Assembly: GCF_002878395.1 (NCBI RefSeq)
Contig: NC_061115.1
Coordinates: 218,257,639-218,321,638 of the forward strand
From: Capsicum annuum
Taxonomy: Eukaryota; Streptophyta; Magnoliopsida; Solanales; Solanaceae
Length of the DNA: 64,000 nucleotides
Direction: 5' to 3'
A program made the translations under genes and the position numbers. Position 1 is the stretch's first letter. Each line of letters begins with the position of its first letter. Below are positions 28,118-41,600 of this stretch, one piece after another. Below the pieces are notes generated by a model. The model had not been told where the DNA came from. It searched no databases and worked only from the letters and a program-made list of their open reading frames with translations.

Positions 28118-29413
28118 AGGTAGCCATTCCCTTTTGAGAGAATCGTATGTAAGACTTTCGCCTCATGATTTTGTCGTGAGCTTTCTTCGTTGGTGTTGAC
28201 ATTAAACCACTATTTATGTATTTAATTTCAGTCTCGCCATCTGGCCTCAAATAGGAGGGGCCGTAGCTATGGATCCTCCCTATTTGGATCTCGGACCAGC
28301 TATTGCGCATCTGAACTATTTTATATTCTATCTGCTTTTTCCTACTAATACATGTGTCAGGTAATTTTATCCGCACAAGGATTACGACAGTTAAGTAAAA
28401 CGTATTTAACGTTTTTTAAAATCTTTATCGGAATTTGAACCATGATCGGAGCATGACTTCTTTAACAACAAAATAATAACTTAAGTTATTCAGATTCTTC
28501 ACTTTCGGTATCGTACCCGTGTTGATACGACATGGATATGAGTATGAGATTCGACCTTGATCTGGTCAATCTATTTTGGGTACTTTGATCAAAATTGACT
28601 GGAAAAGTTCGGAAAGATTTAAGAAATTTTGTAATCAAAACAAAAGTTAAGGTGAAATTGAAGAAAACGGAATACTTTGTATATAAAAATTTATATGTTA
28701 TTGCTCTTCTTTTTATCTCCTTTGAGGATTTTTTTTCTTGAATATATTTTCTCCTCTTCCACATAATATCTCATAATTTATGTTTTATAACTCTATTTTT
28801 CGATATTTAAATTATTTTTCACTAAATCTCCATACCCGTATTCATCCTAGATCTATATCTTCGAGTATTTAAATTGAGATCGCGAAGAATTCGACCCTAG
28901 ATCCGTATTCATATCGAACATCCGCACCAGAATTCGAACAACCTAGGACGCAACACATCTAAGTGATTTCTTTAGTACTTTCACTAATAACTGATGTCCC
29001 AGTGAGATTAGTTAAGATGCTCACAAGCTGGCCAAACATCAATATTATATATTAAAAAAAAAATTTGGTCCATAACCTTGGTGGTGACCCCCACTACCTC
29101 ATTGTTAACCAACTTTCCAACTATAAATCTGTTGACTTGTATTAAAGAAAATGAGATTTTGTATACACACATCATAATCATGGGGGGTTAAGAAGATTTT
29201 TCAAGATCTAATACCCCATTATTATATTAATTTGAGATTTGAAATGATTTAATTATCAACTCTTTTCAACTTTGAGAAAAAGCATTCTTCTGTCATGACA
29301 TTAAGTATTTGCTGTCTTGATTAGCTTTGACATCTGAGGTGCTAATTTTTTGTTAATTAAGTAGGGCAGATGGAGGGAAGATTATATAGGTACAAAAATA
29401 ATTTAAACACTAC
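28118..29413. other. Intergenic, no gene; unresolved repeat at about 28490-28960
   Basis: Contains related phrases 'tcggtatcgtacccgtgttg' and 'ccctagatccgtattcatat' in opposite halves, suggesting a foldback element whose ends I cannot fix. Otherwise AT-rich DNA. Confidence 0.4.
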
Positions 29414-29426
29414 ATATTTACTATGA

Positions 29427-29642
29427 GTGAAGGAAAGTGTTGGAGTAACCGGTAAAATTATCTCCATGTCATCAGGAGGTCACGGGTTCAAGCCTTGGAA
29501 ACAACCTCTGACAGAAATGCAAGTTAAGGCTGCGTACGATACACCCTTGTGGTGGGGCCCTTCTCCGGATACCGCGCATAGCAGTAGCTTTAGTAAGGGA
29601 CACCGCACATAGCGGTAGCTTTAGTGCACCGGGCTGCCCTTT
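29427..29642 (+). mobile_element. TS-type SINE with duplicated tail and 13 bp target duplication
   Basis: Full-length head ('ggagtaaccggtaaaattat') through 'ccgggctgcccttt'. The segment 'ggacaccgcacatagcggta' appears twice in diverged form (about 29566-29593 and 29599-29626), making the element about 30 bp longer than its relatives. Flanked by atatttactatga at 29414-29426 and 29643-29655. Confidence 0.85.
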
Positions 29643-29817
29643 ATATTTACTATGAATCTATGACACATAAAAGGTTTGAACCAAAATTATCGAGATATGT
29701 CAAATTCGGATTGTGGATAGAACTCGAACATGCACTCTTTAAGTCGTAAGTCTGATGAGTCGAACAATTTCGGTATGGCATAACCTTAAAAGTACAATAA
29801 CAACAACAATAATATAT

Positions 29818-29990
29818 TTGCTTCAGGGGTTCATCCGACCCTTCAACAGAAAATTATATTATTTTTATACTATTTTTACATGGTTAAAAATATTTTTTAT
29901 GTATATATAGTAGATGTTGAACCCCCTTCGACTAATTCGTAAGTATACTTCTGAACCCCTCAATGAAAATCCTGGTTCCGCCAATGATCG
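29818..29990. mobile_element. Fragment of a hAT-like MITE family
   Basis: Resembles the 45982-46146 MITE family in its 'cctggttccgcca' end and its AT-rich middle. The other end and the target duplication are not visible. Confidence 0.4.
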
Positions 29991-30340
29991 GAGTTTATCG
30001 AAAACAATCTCTCATATTCTTTAAGATAGGGATAACTCAATTTTACACTTATCTTGTGAAGATAAAGATATTTTCGATAAATCTTCGATTCAAATAAAGT
30101 ATATCACAAATCTTCTCCGTTAACTAAGTGCAGAAAAAGGAAAGATAAATAACATTTTTTCCTCAATTAATCAGACTTTAATATATGTATCAGAGATCGA
30201 AAACAAATAAAGGTGAACAGAAAAGTAGAGAAAAAGCGAAATAGATGGATCCAGTAGGGACCACTTAACGAAACAAATAATATCATCCGTTGATCAATAC
30301 TGTTAACAAATCCAACGGTTAATATTTACTCTCTATTTTC

Positions 30341-30456
30341 AATATAACCCCTCCAATTCTTTTTTTCCTATCTCAACCAATAACTGAAAAAAGGAATAAA
30401 AGAAAAAACTTTCCATTTTACATTTCTCAACAGTTTTCCTTTCAATTCTCCAAAAG
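30341..30456 (+). promoter_or_regulatory. Probable actin core promoter and non-coding exon 1
   Basis: A weak TATA-like aatataa (30341-30347) is followed by pyrimidine-rich DNA and a donor ccaaaag|GTACAA at 30457. Plant actins normally have a leader intron ending about 10-15 nt before the ATG. The acceptor gatgcag at 31633, 13 nt upstream of the ATG, fits, giving a 1.2 kb leader intron (30457-31633). Inferred. Confidence 0.45.
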
Positions 30457-30703
30457 GTACAAATTCATTTTCAATTTCATGCTTTTATTTCTAATTTCTA
30501 TGTTACATTTCATGTTTCAATCTATATAAGTAATAATGACGGAATACAAGGTTCGAGCTAAAGTTATGCTGGTCTATATAAGCACTAAATGCGCGATCAT
30601 ATATTTTTTCGTTAATATGTATACATATATGCATTATAGGAGACACGAAAATAGGTGATCTCGTTCTATCTGTCTTATCACATGTCGTTGTGTATGGTGG
30701 CAT

Positions 30704-30819
30704 GTTATGTTGCTCGGACTCTTCAAAAATGTGACTGCGCCCTTGTTGGATCCTCCGAAAATGCATTACTTTTGGAGGATCTGACGCAAACGAGAGAGCA
30801 GTGTCCGAGCAACAATAGG
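30704..30819. mobile_element. Foldback MITE in the actin leader intron
   Basis: Ends 'tatgttgctcggact' and 'agtgtccgagcaaca' are inverted copies, with the inner pair 'ggatcctccgaaaatg' and 'cattacttttggaggatc'. Same family as 15885-15986. Confidence 0.75.
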
Positions 30820-31064
30820 TGATAGGTATCACAAAAATGTATATAAAGAATTTTGCTTTCAAATGTGTATATGAATGTAGAGATATGTGCACCTGTTTCA
30901 AATCGGATTGTGTGATTTTGGATTTTGTTCTTATAATTTTTTTGGTTCCTGTTTTCGATTTACATCTGATTTATAGTATTACTCTGTGTCTTGTTTCTTT
31001 TATTATCAAGCATGGTGTGTTATTCTTTTATTGTTTATTTTTATGTTTTTTCTTTGTTATACTG

Positions 31065-31188
31065 TTTTCTATCGGAGACAACCTCTCTACTTCATCTGAG
31101 ATAGTGGTATTGGTATGGACTGCATATACTTTACCCTCCCTAGACCCCACTTCGTGGGAATGCACTGGGTATGTTGTTGTTGTTATTG
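31065..31188 (+). mobile_element. RTE LINE 3' tail in the actin leader intron
   Basis: Phrases 'ctatcggagacaacctctct', 'ggactgcatatactttaccc', 'ccccacttcgtgggaatgca' and TTG repeats. The preceding 180 bp may be more LINE 3' UTR. Confidence 0.75.
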
Positions 31189-31239
31189 TTTGGTAATTTG
31201 TTCTTGGATCAACTGCATAGAAACTAGATCATAGATTTT

Positions 31240-31562
31240 AGAAATGGACCTTGGTTTAACTCAACCGCAACATCTATCTCATGAGGTGAGGATTGCCCGA
31301 CCATATTAGGAGGCCAATTTTCTGTCCCACAACCACAATCAGTGTGGGACTTCTAACACCCTGGATGCCCAAGCTTGTCGATTATAGCGTAGACAACATC
31401 ATATGGGGGTCCAACATCGGGTAAACCAAGCATTGAGATGAGCCTGTCTTTGACACCATATTAAGAAATGGGACTTTGGGCCTAATTCAACGTCAAAAGT
31501 TATTTCATGAGGCGAGGATTGCCCAAACCCCATCCCACAACCGATGTGGAACTTCTAACATT
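31240..31562. repeat. Dispersed repeat with two copies of a 'gaggattgccc' segment
   Basis: About 31242-31360 and 31465-31562 share 'catgaggtgaggattgccc' or close variants and 'gtgggacttctaacac'-like ends. It lies in the actin leader intron. The family is not identified. Confidence 0.5.
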
Positions 31563-31646
31563 ATAAGTCTTTGAACCACAACAATTGGTCTTTGAGGCTG
31601 CATATTATGCTAAAAGTTCGGTTCTCGATGCAGGAAGTGACATAAG

Positions 31647-33740
<2,094 letters not shown>

Positions 33741-33939
33741 TAAGAGGAAAATGCATCCTCCTACTGGAACAAAATGCAGCTTTGTGATATTACATTCTTT
33801 GTTTTCTGTATTTGTTGTTCTCATTTTGGATTAAGAACTTAAAGAGTGCAAATAGTTGATTTGTTTTTATGATCTAATTCTTTTATGTCTGTTCACTTTG
33901 TAAGTTTCAACTGTTTCATAATACTTCCCTTCAGTGCAT

Positions 33940-34553
33940 CTATCTCCTCATCCTTAACACCTCCGCGGTCACCTTGAGACAATTGATGAGGTTGAATTGA
34001 TCTCCAAAACTTCTTTTAACGTATACTAGCTGATCTACTCACCCTTAACACCTCCACGGTCCACTTGAGACGATTGATGAGGTTGAATTGACCTCCAGGA
34101 CTTCTTTAACATATAATAGCTGGTCTAGTCACCCCTAACACCTCTGAGGTTCACTTGAGAGGTTGAATTGATCTCCAGAACTTCTTTAACGTATACTAGC
34201 TGGTCTACTCACCCTTAACACCTCCACGGTCCACTTGAGACGATTGATGAGGTTGAATTGACCTCCAGGACTTCTTTAACGTATAATAGCTGGTCTAGTC
34301 ACCCCTAACACCTCTGAGGTCCTCTTGAGAGGTTGAATTGATCTCTAGAACTTCTTTAATGTATACTAGCTGGTCTAGTCACCCCTAACACCTCTGAGGT
34401 CCACTTGAGAGGTTGAATTGATCTCCAGAACTTCTTTAACGTATACTAGCTGGTCTACTCACCCTTTACACCTCCACGGTCCACTTGAGACGATTGATGA
34501 AGTTGAATTGATCTCCAGAACTTCTTTAACGTATACTAGCTGGTCTACTCAAG
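33940..34553 (+). repeat. Tandem array of about 84/93 bp units downstream of actin
   Basis: About seven units with 'ggttgaattgatctccagaa', 'cttctttaacgtatactagc' and 'tggtctactcacccttaaca'. Two unit types differ by the presence of about 10 bp 'cgattgatga' and partly alternate. The array starts 200 bp after the actin stop codon. Confidence 0.85.
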
Positions 34554-35660
34554 CATGACGCTTGTCCTTTTCCATACTCCTTTAGTAAACGAAGTTGCTT
34601 GAAAGTAGATTTCGAGATTAGATAAGTGAATGTGGAGATTCAAGACAGGATTTGTCGTAAAATTGAGATTATTTAGTTTCGCTCTTTATAAGATAGGATC
34701 CATTTTCTCTAGCTTTTTGGAATGGAGAATTCACCTTCAGATGATAATTCTCAATCAAGGTAATAGCACTAAACTAGAAGAGTATCGTTGACTCGAACAC
34801 ACAACCTTAGGACTGAAGGCGATATGTACTTGTATTTCACATTTCATAAATTAAGGTAATCTTTTATCTCACTTAAGATCGAAATATAAAGGAGAATGGA
34901 AGAATATAGAGAAAAGGAAAAAAAAAAAATTATCCTCGAGCAAAGCGACAAAGGTAGTCGTTTGAACTGCACTAAGCTTCCGATATGCACCACAACTTGC
35001 TTCAAAGTATTCAATGCCCCATAGAAACCTTCCCAACTACTATAATGTCAATTGAACTCACCAAGACCAAAACATATATTGACACAAACGCTATTTAAAA
35101 TTTGTGGCTTAAAACAATATTTGAATATCGGAAAAGGTACGAATATACCCCTGAACTTTGAGTGATGGTACAGATATACCCTCCGTCATACTTTAGATAC
35201 AAATATACCCTTGTCGTTAATGAAAAGGTACATATATAGCCCTAAACTTTAATAAATGATCCAGATATACCCTTCATCATACTTTAGACTTAAATTGTTT
35301 CAAATTATAGTACGATGACATTTTTTTAAACTACTCAAAATCAATCAGTTTTACACTTGTTCTTTTACTCCTTCAGTCCCAATTTAAACTCTTTTTTTGG
35401 TCTATTCCATCAAAAAAGGTATTGAGACTGAAAAGAGTATACATATATAGTCTACTACTAGTCTGACTTACACAGCAACAACGATAAGTCGATAACCATG
35501 TTCATTCATCATTCATGGAAACACAGCTACTACCATTGATCAACAAGCAGCGCGTAACGTGTAGTAGTGCAAGAACATGTTAAATGTCCCGAGAACCAAT
35601 TAGGTATGTGTTAAAGAGCGTGACCTCCAAGTACTACTACGGCCTGAAAGTACAAGAAAC
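34554..35660. other. Convergent intergenic region between actin and ALG5
   Basis: No gene. About 35110-35300 carries two diverged copies of a 'gaaaaggtacgaatataccc' repeat. A half Stowaway-like end ('ctccttcagtcccaattta') lies near 35378. The ALG5 3' UTR lies to the right. Confidence 0.5.
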
Positions 35661-38600
35661 TCAGCTGTAGATCTTCCAGATACCAGTTCTATAACCCAAA
35701 GACATGATCGCCATCTCCCACAACATGTTTGGGATACTCAACAGATTGACTTTTGATCCGGGTATTTCTGTCCAATTAACGGATATCTCAATCATTGGAA
35801 CCCGAAACCATTTGCATAAGTAGACTAGTTCAACGTCAAAGCACCACCTGTTAGAAAAAGGATTGTCAGTATCTTTCTACTTGCCCAAAGTTGGAGATCT
35901 TTGAGGAAACGCAAAAACTCGACGATGGCAAGAGCAATGTAAACTAAAACACTCAATAAACATATGAGTGGCAGATGCATTATGAGGTAAATACCCAGGC
36001 GTACAGACAGAGAGATCGGAAAGAACAACTAATGTTCGTACACAGTGAGTCCCCAGTGACCTTGCATATGGGGAAAACTATGGAAATGTAAAATCAGGAC
36101 ATTAAAGCTTTCATCTTCATTACGATCTATATGAGGTTGCCAAGAGAAGAAGAAAGTGGACAGCCCGGTATGCTAAGCTCCTGTTGCCATGTGACAGTGT
36201 AACACCAAGAGAAGAAGAATTTCTCAAAAGATCCTAAGACGATTCACAACCATTAAGTGTAGACGATTCCAAACAAGCATATAAACATGAGGACTACTAC
36301 ACTCTAACCACAGCATGTTTCTTCTAGATTCTCGTAAGTGAATTTAGAGAAAATAATAAACACTAATACGCTAAATTAAATGAGGAAAAAAAATTTCATG
36401 AAAAAAAATTATAAAGACGAGTCCCATAAAGGTATTGTGGGATTCAATGGCTTTGTAGAGGGGCCAATAAATGGCCAAACGGCCTTTTGTGCAAGTTCAA
36501 CAGAAACCAAAGCTTTGAAGCAAAATCAAAGATTTGGTTGAACACTTGAACTTCATTCCACCATAAAAAGTTATACTTTGCAAAATACGTACCCCAAAGG
36601 AAAAAGCTTTATGGAGTAATGAGGCGATAGCAAAATATATACCAGCTAAGTGAAAATGCTCATAATGCTCCTAAAAAGACTCTAGTCATGGGACAAATAA
36701 AAGAATCCACTAAAATATAGCTCCAGTTAAACACAGTGGTTGCAAAGAGTAGGCGCTTGAACAAATACCTTTTCAAACGGATATTTAGAAAAAGTCTCCT
36801 GGCGGCAGATCTGGTAAACATCTTGAATCCACACTGCATAAACGCAGCAATTTTCAATAAGTACAAGTAAAAGGCCTAGCTGAGGCTTCTATACAGGAAC
36901 TCAATCTAGACGAGAGGTTTGAGCTAATCTATAGAGTACAAGATTACCTGAGTATCACGAATTCCACTACCAGCAGCCAAGAGAACCACAATATGGAAAC
37001 CTTTCATCAGGAAATTGCGATACCATTTTCTCTGTAACATTGCACAGATATCAAACCATAAGGAGGTAACAGGAAATACGCAGAACTAAGAAGGAACAAC
37101 TCAACATATACACAACAAACAAGAACAGTCAAAACTAAACTGTTGCTAGGGCTTTCTCTTCAAGGTGAGCACGTGAACCAAATGCAGCTGCGGGAACATC
37201 TGATATTCTTATAGTTGTATCTCTACCAGCAGAATCTTCAGACTGTGGTCCCTTTTTAGCAACTGCATGAATCTGGCTGGAAAATAATTAACTAAAAGAA
37301 AGTAGCCACAATTTTCACTAACAAAAATTTAATGGATGCAATTAAAGATGCGCCCCACGCTGTGGGAATACACTGGGTTTGTTGTTGTTGTTGTTGTTGC
37401 AATTAAAGATGCAAAGACATCAGCAGTGAAGGGCCACAAACCTGGTTTTCAAGCTTTTCCATATCATCTACTCTGGTTGCCCCATCAGCATCAAGCATTA
37501 AAAGCAATTCACCACGTGAGTGAAGCATTCCCTGTTTTTACAATGCTTTCGCAGAAGCAAATGGCTTTAATCAATTGCCACAGACTAAAAATGAATTCGT
37601 AAACACATGACACAGAGGACTTTCTGAATCAGATGGGATCTTGAGTTTGGACTCACTTTTCTTATAGCTTCCCCTTTCCCATGGTTCTTCCCAAGAAGGA
37701 TAACTCGTACGTTGTCTACAGAGTATCTCTTCACAAATTCAAAAGCAACTTTTTTTGTTCCATCAGCACTCCCGTCATCAACAATAATTACCTATTCAAG
37801 AATCAATCAGTTAAGAATGTAGAAAGGCAATGTTATATCCAGGCTTTACCCAAATAAACAATAGCAATAGCAAGGATTATTCAAAGGGAAACCCAAGTTT
37901 TATAAGTTTTTTGTTCCAACTTTTGTGCAATTTCCATTGAATTTATAAATTTTGTGTCATGCCTATGGTGTCGTGAAACATTCATCTCCATTTCAGATTC
38001 TTACAGGCTTGTCTCCAAGAGCTTTGCCTACTCATCAATAATACCAATAAAACTAGAATTGCTTGACCAGGGTCAAGGATCACGAGTTGACAATCAGGAA
38101 CTGGATACTATCTTTCTTCCTTCAAAACCCAACTCATGCTCCTTTCTGTTCCTTTCTTCGATAAATAAAATGATGGAAAGATCTAAGGTATAAACAACAC
38201 AAATCAAACACCATGTTTTTCTTCAACATCCTGTCTTTTTGTTTAGCAGACAGGCAGGCTCAAATTGTTAGAAGAGATGAAAACCCTAGTCAGCTTCCTT
38301 ATGAGACTTTAGGGAGAGTTTTTCTTTTTTCTCGGGATTCGAAAATTCAAACTAAAGCAAAAGGAAACATGTTATATCTTGACTCATACCTCATATGTAA
38401 ATGAGCTTTCATTGGCCGCACGCCTTTGAAGATAACTGCACAAACCCAAAAATTTATATGATCCTTAATGTCTTGATTTAAGTGAAGTTCTACAAGTAAT
38501 GTACAGCAAGGGCATGCAAAAGTATTATCACAATTCACAAATGAATAACTTTAATTTTCCTGCTGATGTACACATGGAATTGAATAGATAATCTTCTACA

Positions 38601-41600
38601 TTAGAACACATGCAACCACATAGAAGATCTAATGGCAGGTCTAAGAAATTAATAATGTAAATTCTCTCTTTTACCACCTTCAAACGTCCCCACCAACAAA
38701 CAAAAATCAAGAAACTTAAGCTACCACGAATAGTTGTTCACAACCAAACTAAAATAGTCAGAATATAATTTCACGAATACAGAGACATGACATAGTATCC
38801 ACAGAAAATTAATACCAGAGGATGGCTCTCTATTCAACAAGATAACAAAGACCAAGCATCATGTTAACATGCCGACTAAAGCTGTCAAAGTCATAACCAT
38901 AGCGGTCAGAACGAGTTATAACCTTTGCAGAACACAAAAAGTTTGCAGTATTAACATATGCAGTGTGCAGAAAACAGTGTCATACTATCATCTAATCAAA
39001 AACCGATCATATCATAAGATTTCAATTGATCCATCAGTAGACTTCTTAGAGTACTAGGGCAGAACCCATATGAGTCAAAATTGCAATTCAAGAGATAGCA
39101 GAACATTTATAATTAAAAACCACATGGTCATCTTACAAACTTGAACCTCTGCATGTTATAAAGTTAAATGAACCAGAAGTCAGAAGACAGCATGGGGACT
39201 ATAGCCACTGACTAACTGTGAGTAATCAGCAGAAAATATTAAGGCTGTAGATTGTGGAATCAGACATCACAGGAGAGAAGTAAACAGTAGAGATAGAAGG
39301 CCAACTCTGATTCACTTACTTTAAAGTTTCTTCAAGGGCTCCAGGTAGCCTGTGCTCTTCATTGTATGCAGGTATGACTAAGGATATGTACTTCTCAGCA
39401 GGATCAAATATATGAGGACAAGGAACCTGAATTATATGCTAACAAGGTCAACTAAAAAAAAAAAATAAACTCAAGGCTACACAGCACTTCACATCATCAT
39501 GTAGTTTCAAGCTGGTAAAGTGGCTCTGAGACTAAGATCAATAATATATGATCAATGACTAGAGATTGTTTCAGCATGCAGTCCAGTAAAAAAACACTAG
39601 AGATTAAAGTGAAATACTGACGCAACTGTAGAACTGATCCAAAATATCACAGTGGATTGGTAAGCTCAAGTATTTAGGAAAATCACAATTCCATAAAAGT
39701 GTGATTGTGCGTACCTAATTAACACATCGCTTAAAATACACCTTGGTCAATCACCTTTGTCATGTCTACTTCAGCTACTTAGGACCATCAGCTTGATACT
39801 CCTTACACTCCCCTCCTATTCTGGATCAATTTAAATTGCCTATGTAATTCTTAGTCTATCACCTGTGTCATCCCAATATTCAATCACCCGTGTTTCTAAT
39901 TGTGACATACATAATCTTAACAACTTCGATACTCAAGTTATGCAAAAAATCAGATTACACTGCAGATCAAGACACTTTAAATCTGAAAGATACATTGAAT
40001 TTGCAAGAACAAATCATTGTCACAAAAGCAAGATTGCACAAATCCAGGAAAGGAAAGATAGCTTCTCTTCTTTTTTTTTTAATGAAGTAATTGTTATATT
40101 GACCGGCATCAAGAAGATGCTGAAAACAGTACAAAGAAAATTACGGAAAGATAGCTTCTCAATCCCACAACTTCCAAAATAAAATCTAATAGAACATTTC
40201 CACAACTAAGCATTTTGGAAAAGAATTACAGTTAGATTTTCATCCTTTTTTCTAACCACATGCCAAATGACACAATTCAAATTAGTAATATATCCCACTA
40301 TCCATCAACTATGCATCAATCAGCAACTACTTTGGTTGCCTATATGAATCTACTACAGCAGTTCTGCTCCATTTGGGCCAGAACAGTAAATATAAAGATC
40401 ACTTCAAAAAATTCAAATATTATGAATCCATGATTTCAGAAGTGTCATGGGTTCAGCAATAAGAATCTAACTATTGAATCCATTGACTCTAAATTTTTTC
40501 TGTCTGTAATTCGGACCCATTTCATTCCAATAGTAAACAATATATCGCCCGCATAAACAATCCAAACAATCAGGAAAAAAGAAACATGCTACGGATGTAC
40601 ATATATTTCCAAAACAATAACGACACAAACTTTCTACTTTTTCTAGGAACCTAGCAAGAGAAAATGATTCAACTTTGGAGGAGGGTTTGTTAAGTACCTG
40701 CTTAAATGAACTCGGATCTTCAAAGACTGGAGGAGCTTCCACATGACTGCAACATACAAAATCAAAATCGAAAATTCATACAATAAATAATTCAGAAGAA
40801 TGCAAAATAGGACTTTTTTCTTAAAAGGGGTTATTATAAACATGTTCTTTTGAATTTTATAATACGAAGTGAAAATCAAAATCAAAAATCCATACAACAA
40901 TAATTCATAATGCAAAATTGTTTTGTTTTTTTTTTTTTGAAAAATCCATACAAGATGGGGGAGGGGAGATTGAGATGATTTGGACATATGAAGAAACGAG
41001 GTGCAGACACCCCAGTGAGGAGGTGCGACAGGCTCGATATGGTTGGTACGAGGAGAGGTAGGCCGAAAAAGTACTGGAGAGTGATGATTAGCCAAGACAT
41101 GACGCACCTTCAGGTTACCAAGGACATGACGACCTTAAATAGGAGGGTGCGGAGGACATGTATTAGGGTAGAAGGTTGGTCGGGTAGGAATACTGTCTTG
41201 CTTGTCGAGGGTTTAGGCTGGTTGGGGTTTATAGTTGTACTAGTCACAGTATTGTAGTTCCTGTTTGTGATATTTATTATAGTATGTTGTCGATTGTATT
41301 TCGTTTATAGCACCTTTTTGTTGTTATTATTATTTTTCTCTTGTAGACTTTGCACTATTTCCTATTAGTTATATTTTCCTGATTGTTTCCTTCTGATTTA
41401 TACTAGGATTTGCTACACTTGAGTCGAGGGTCTTTCGAAAACACCCTCTCTACCTCCACGAGGTAGTGATAAGGTTTGTGTACACTCTATCCTCCCCGGA
41501 CCTCACTTGTGAGGTTTCACTGGCCATGTTGTTGTTGCGTAAAATAAACCTACATGTGATTCAATCCTCTACTGAATTTTCTAATACAAATGAGCAAAAT

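Noticed and set aside
35825..36028. Separate small membrane protein on the minus strand
   Set aside because: Begins in ALG5 intron 9 and reads the wrong frame through the splice acceptor; the exon 10 model in phase gives the conserved ALG5 end.
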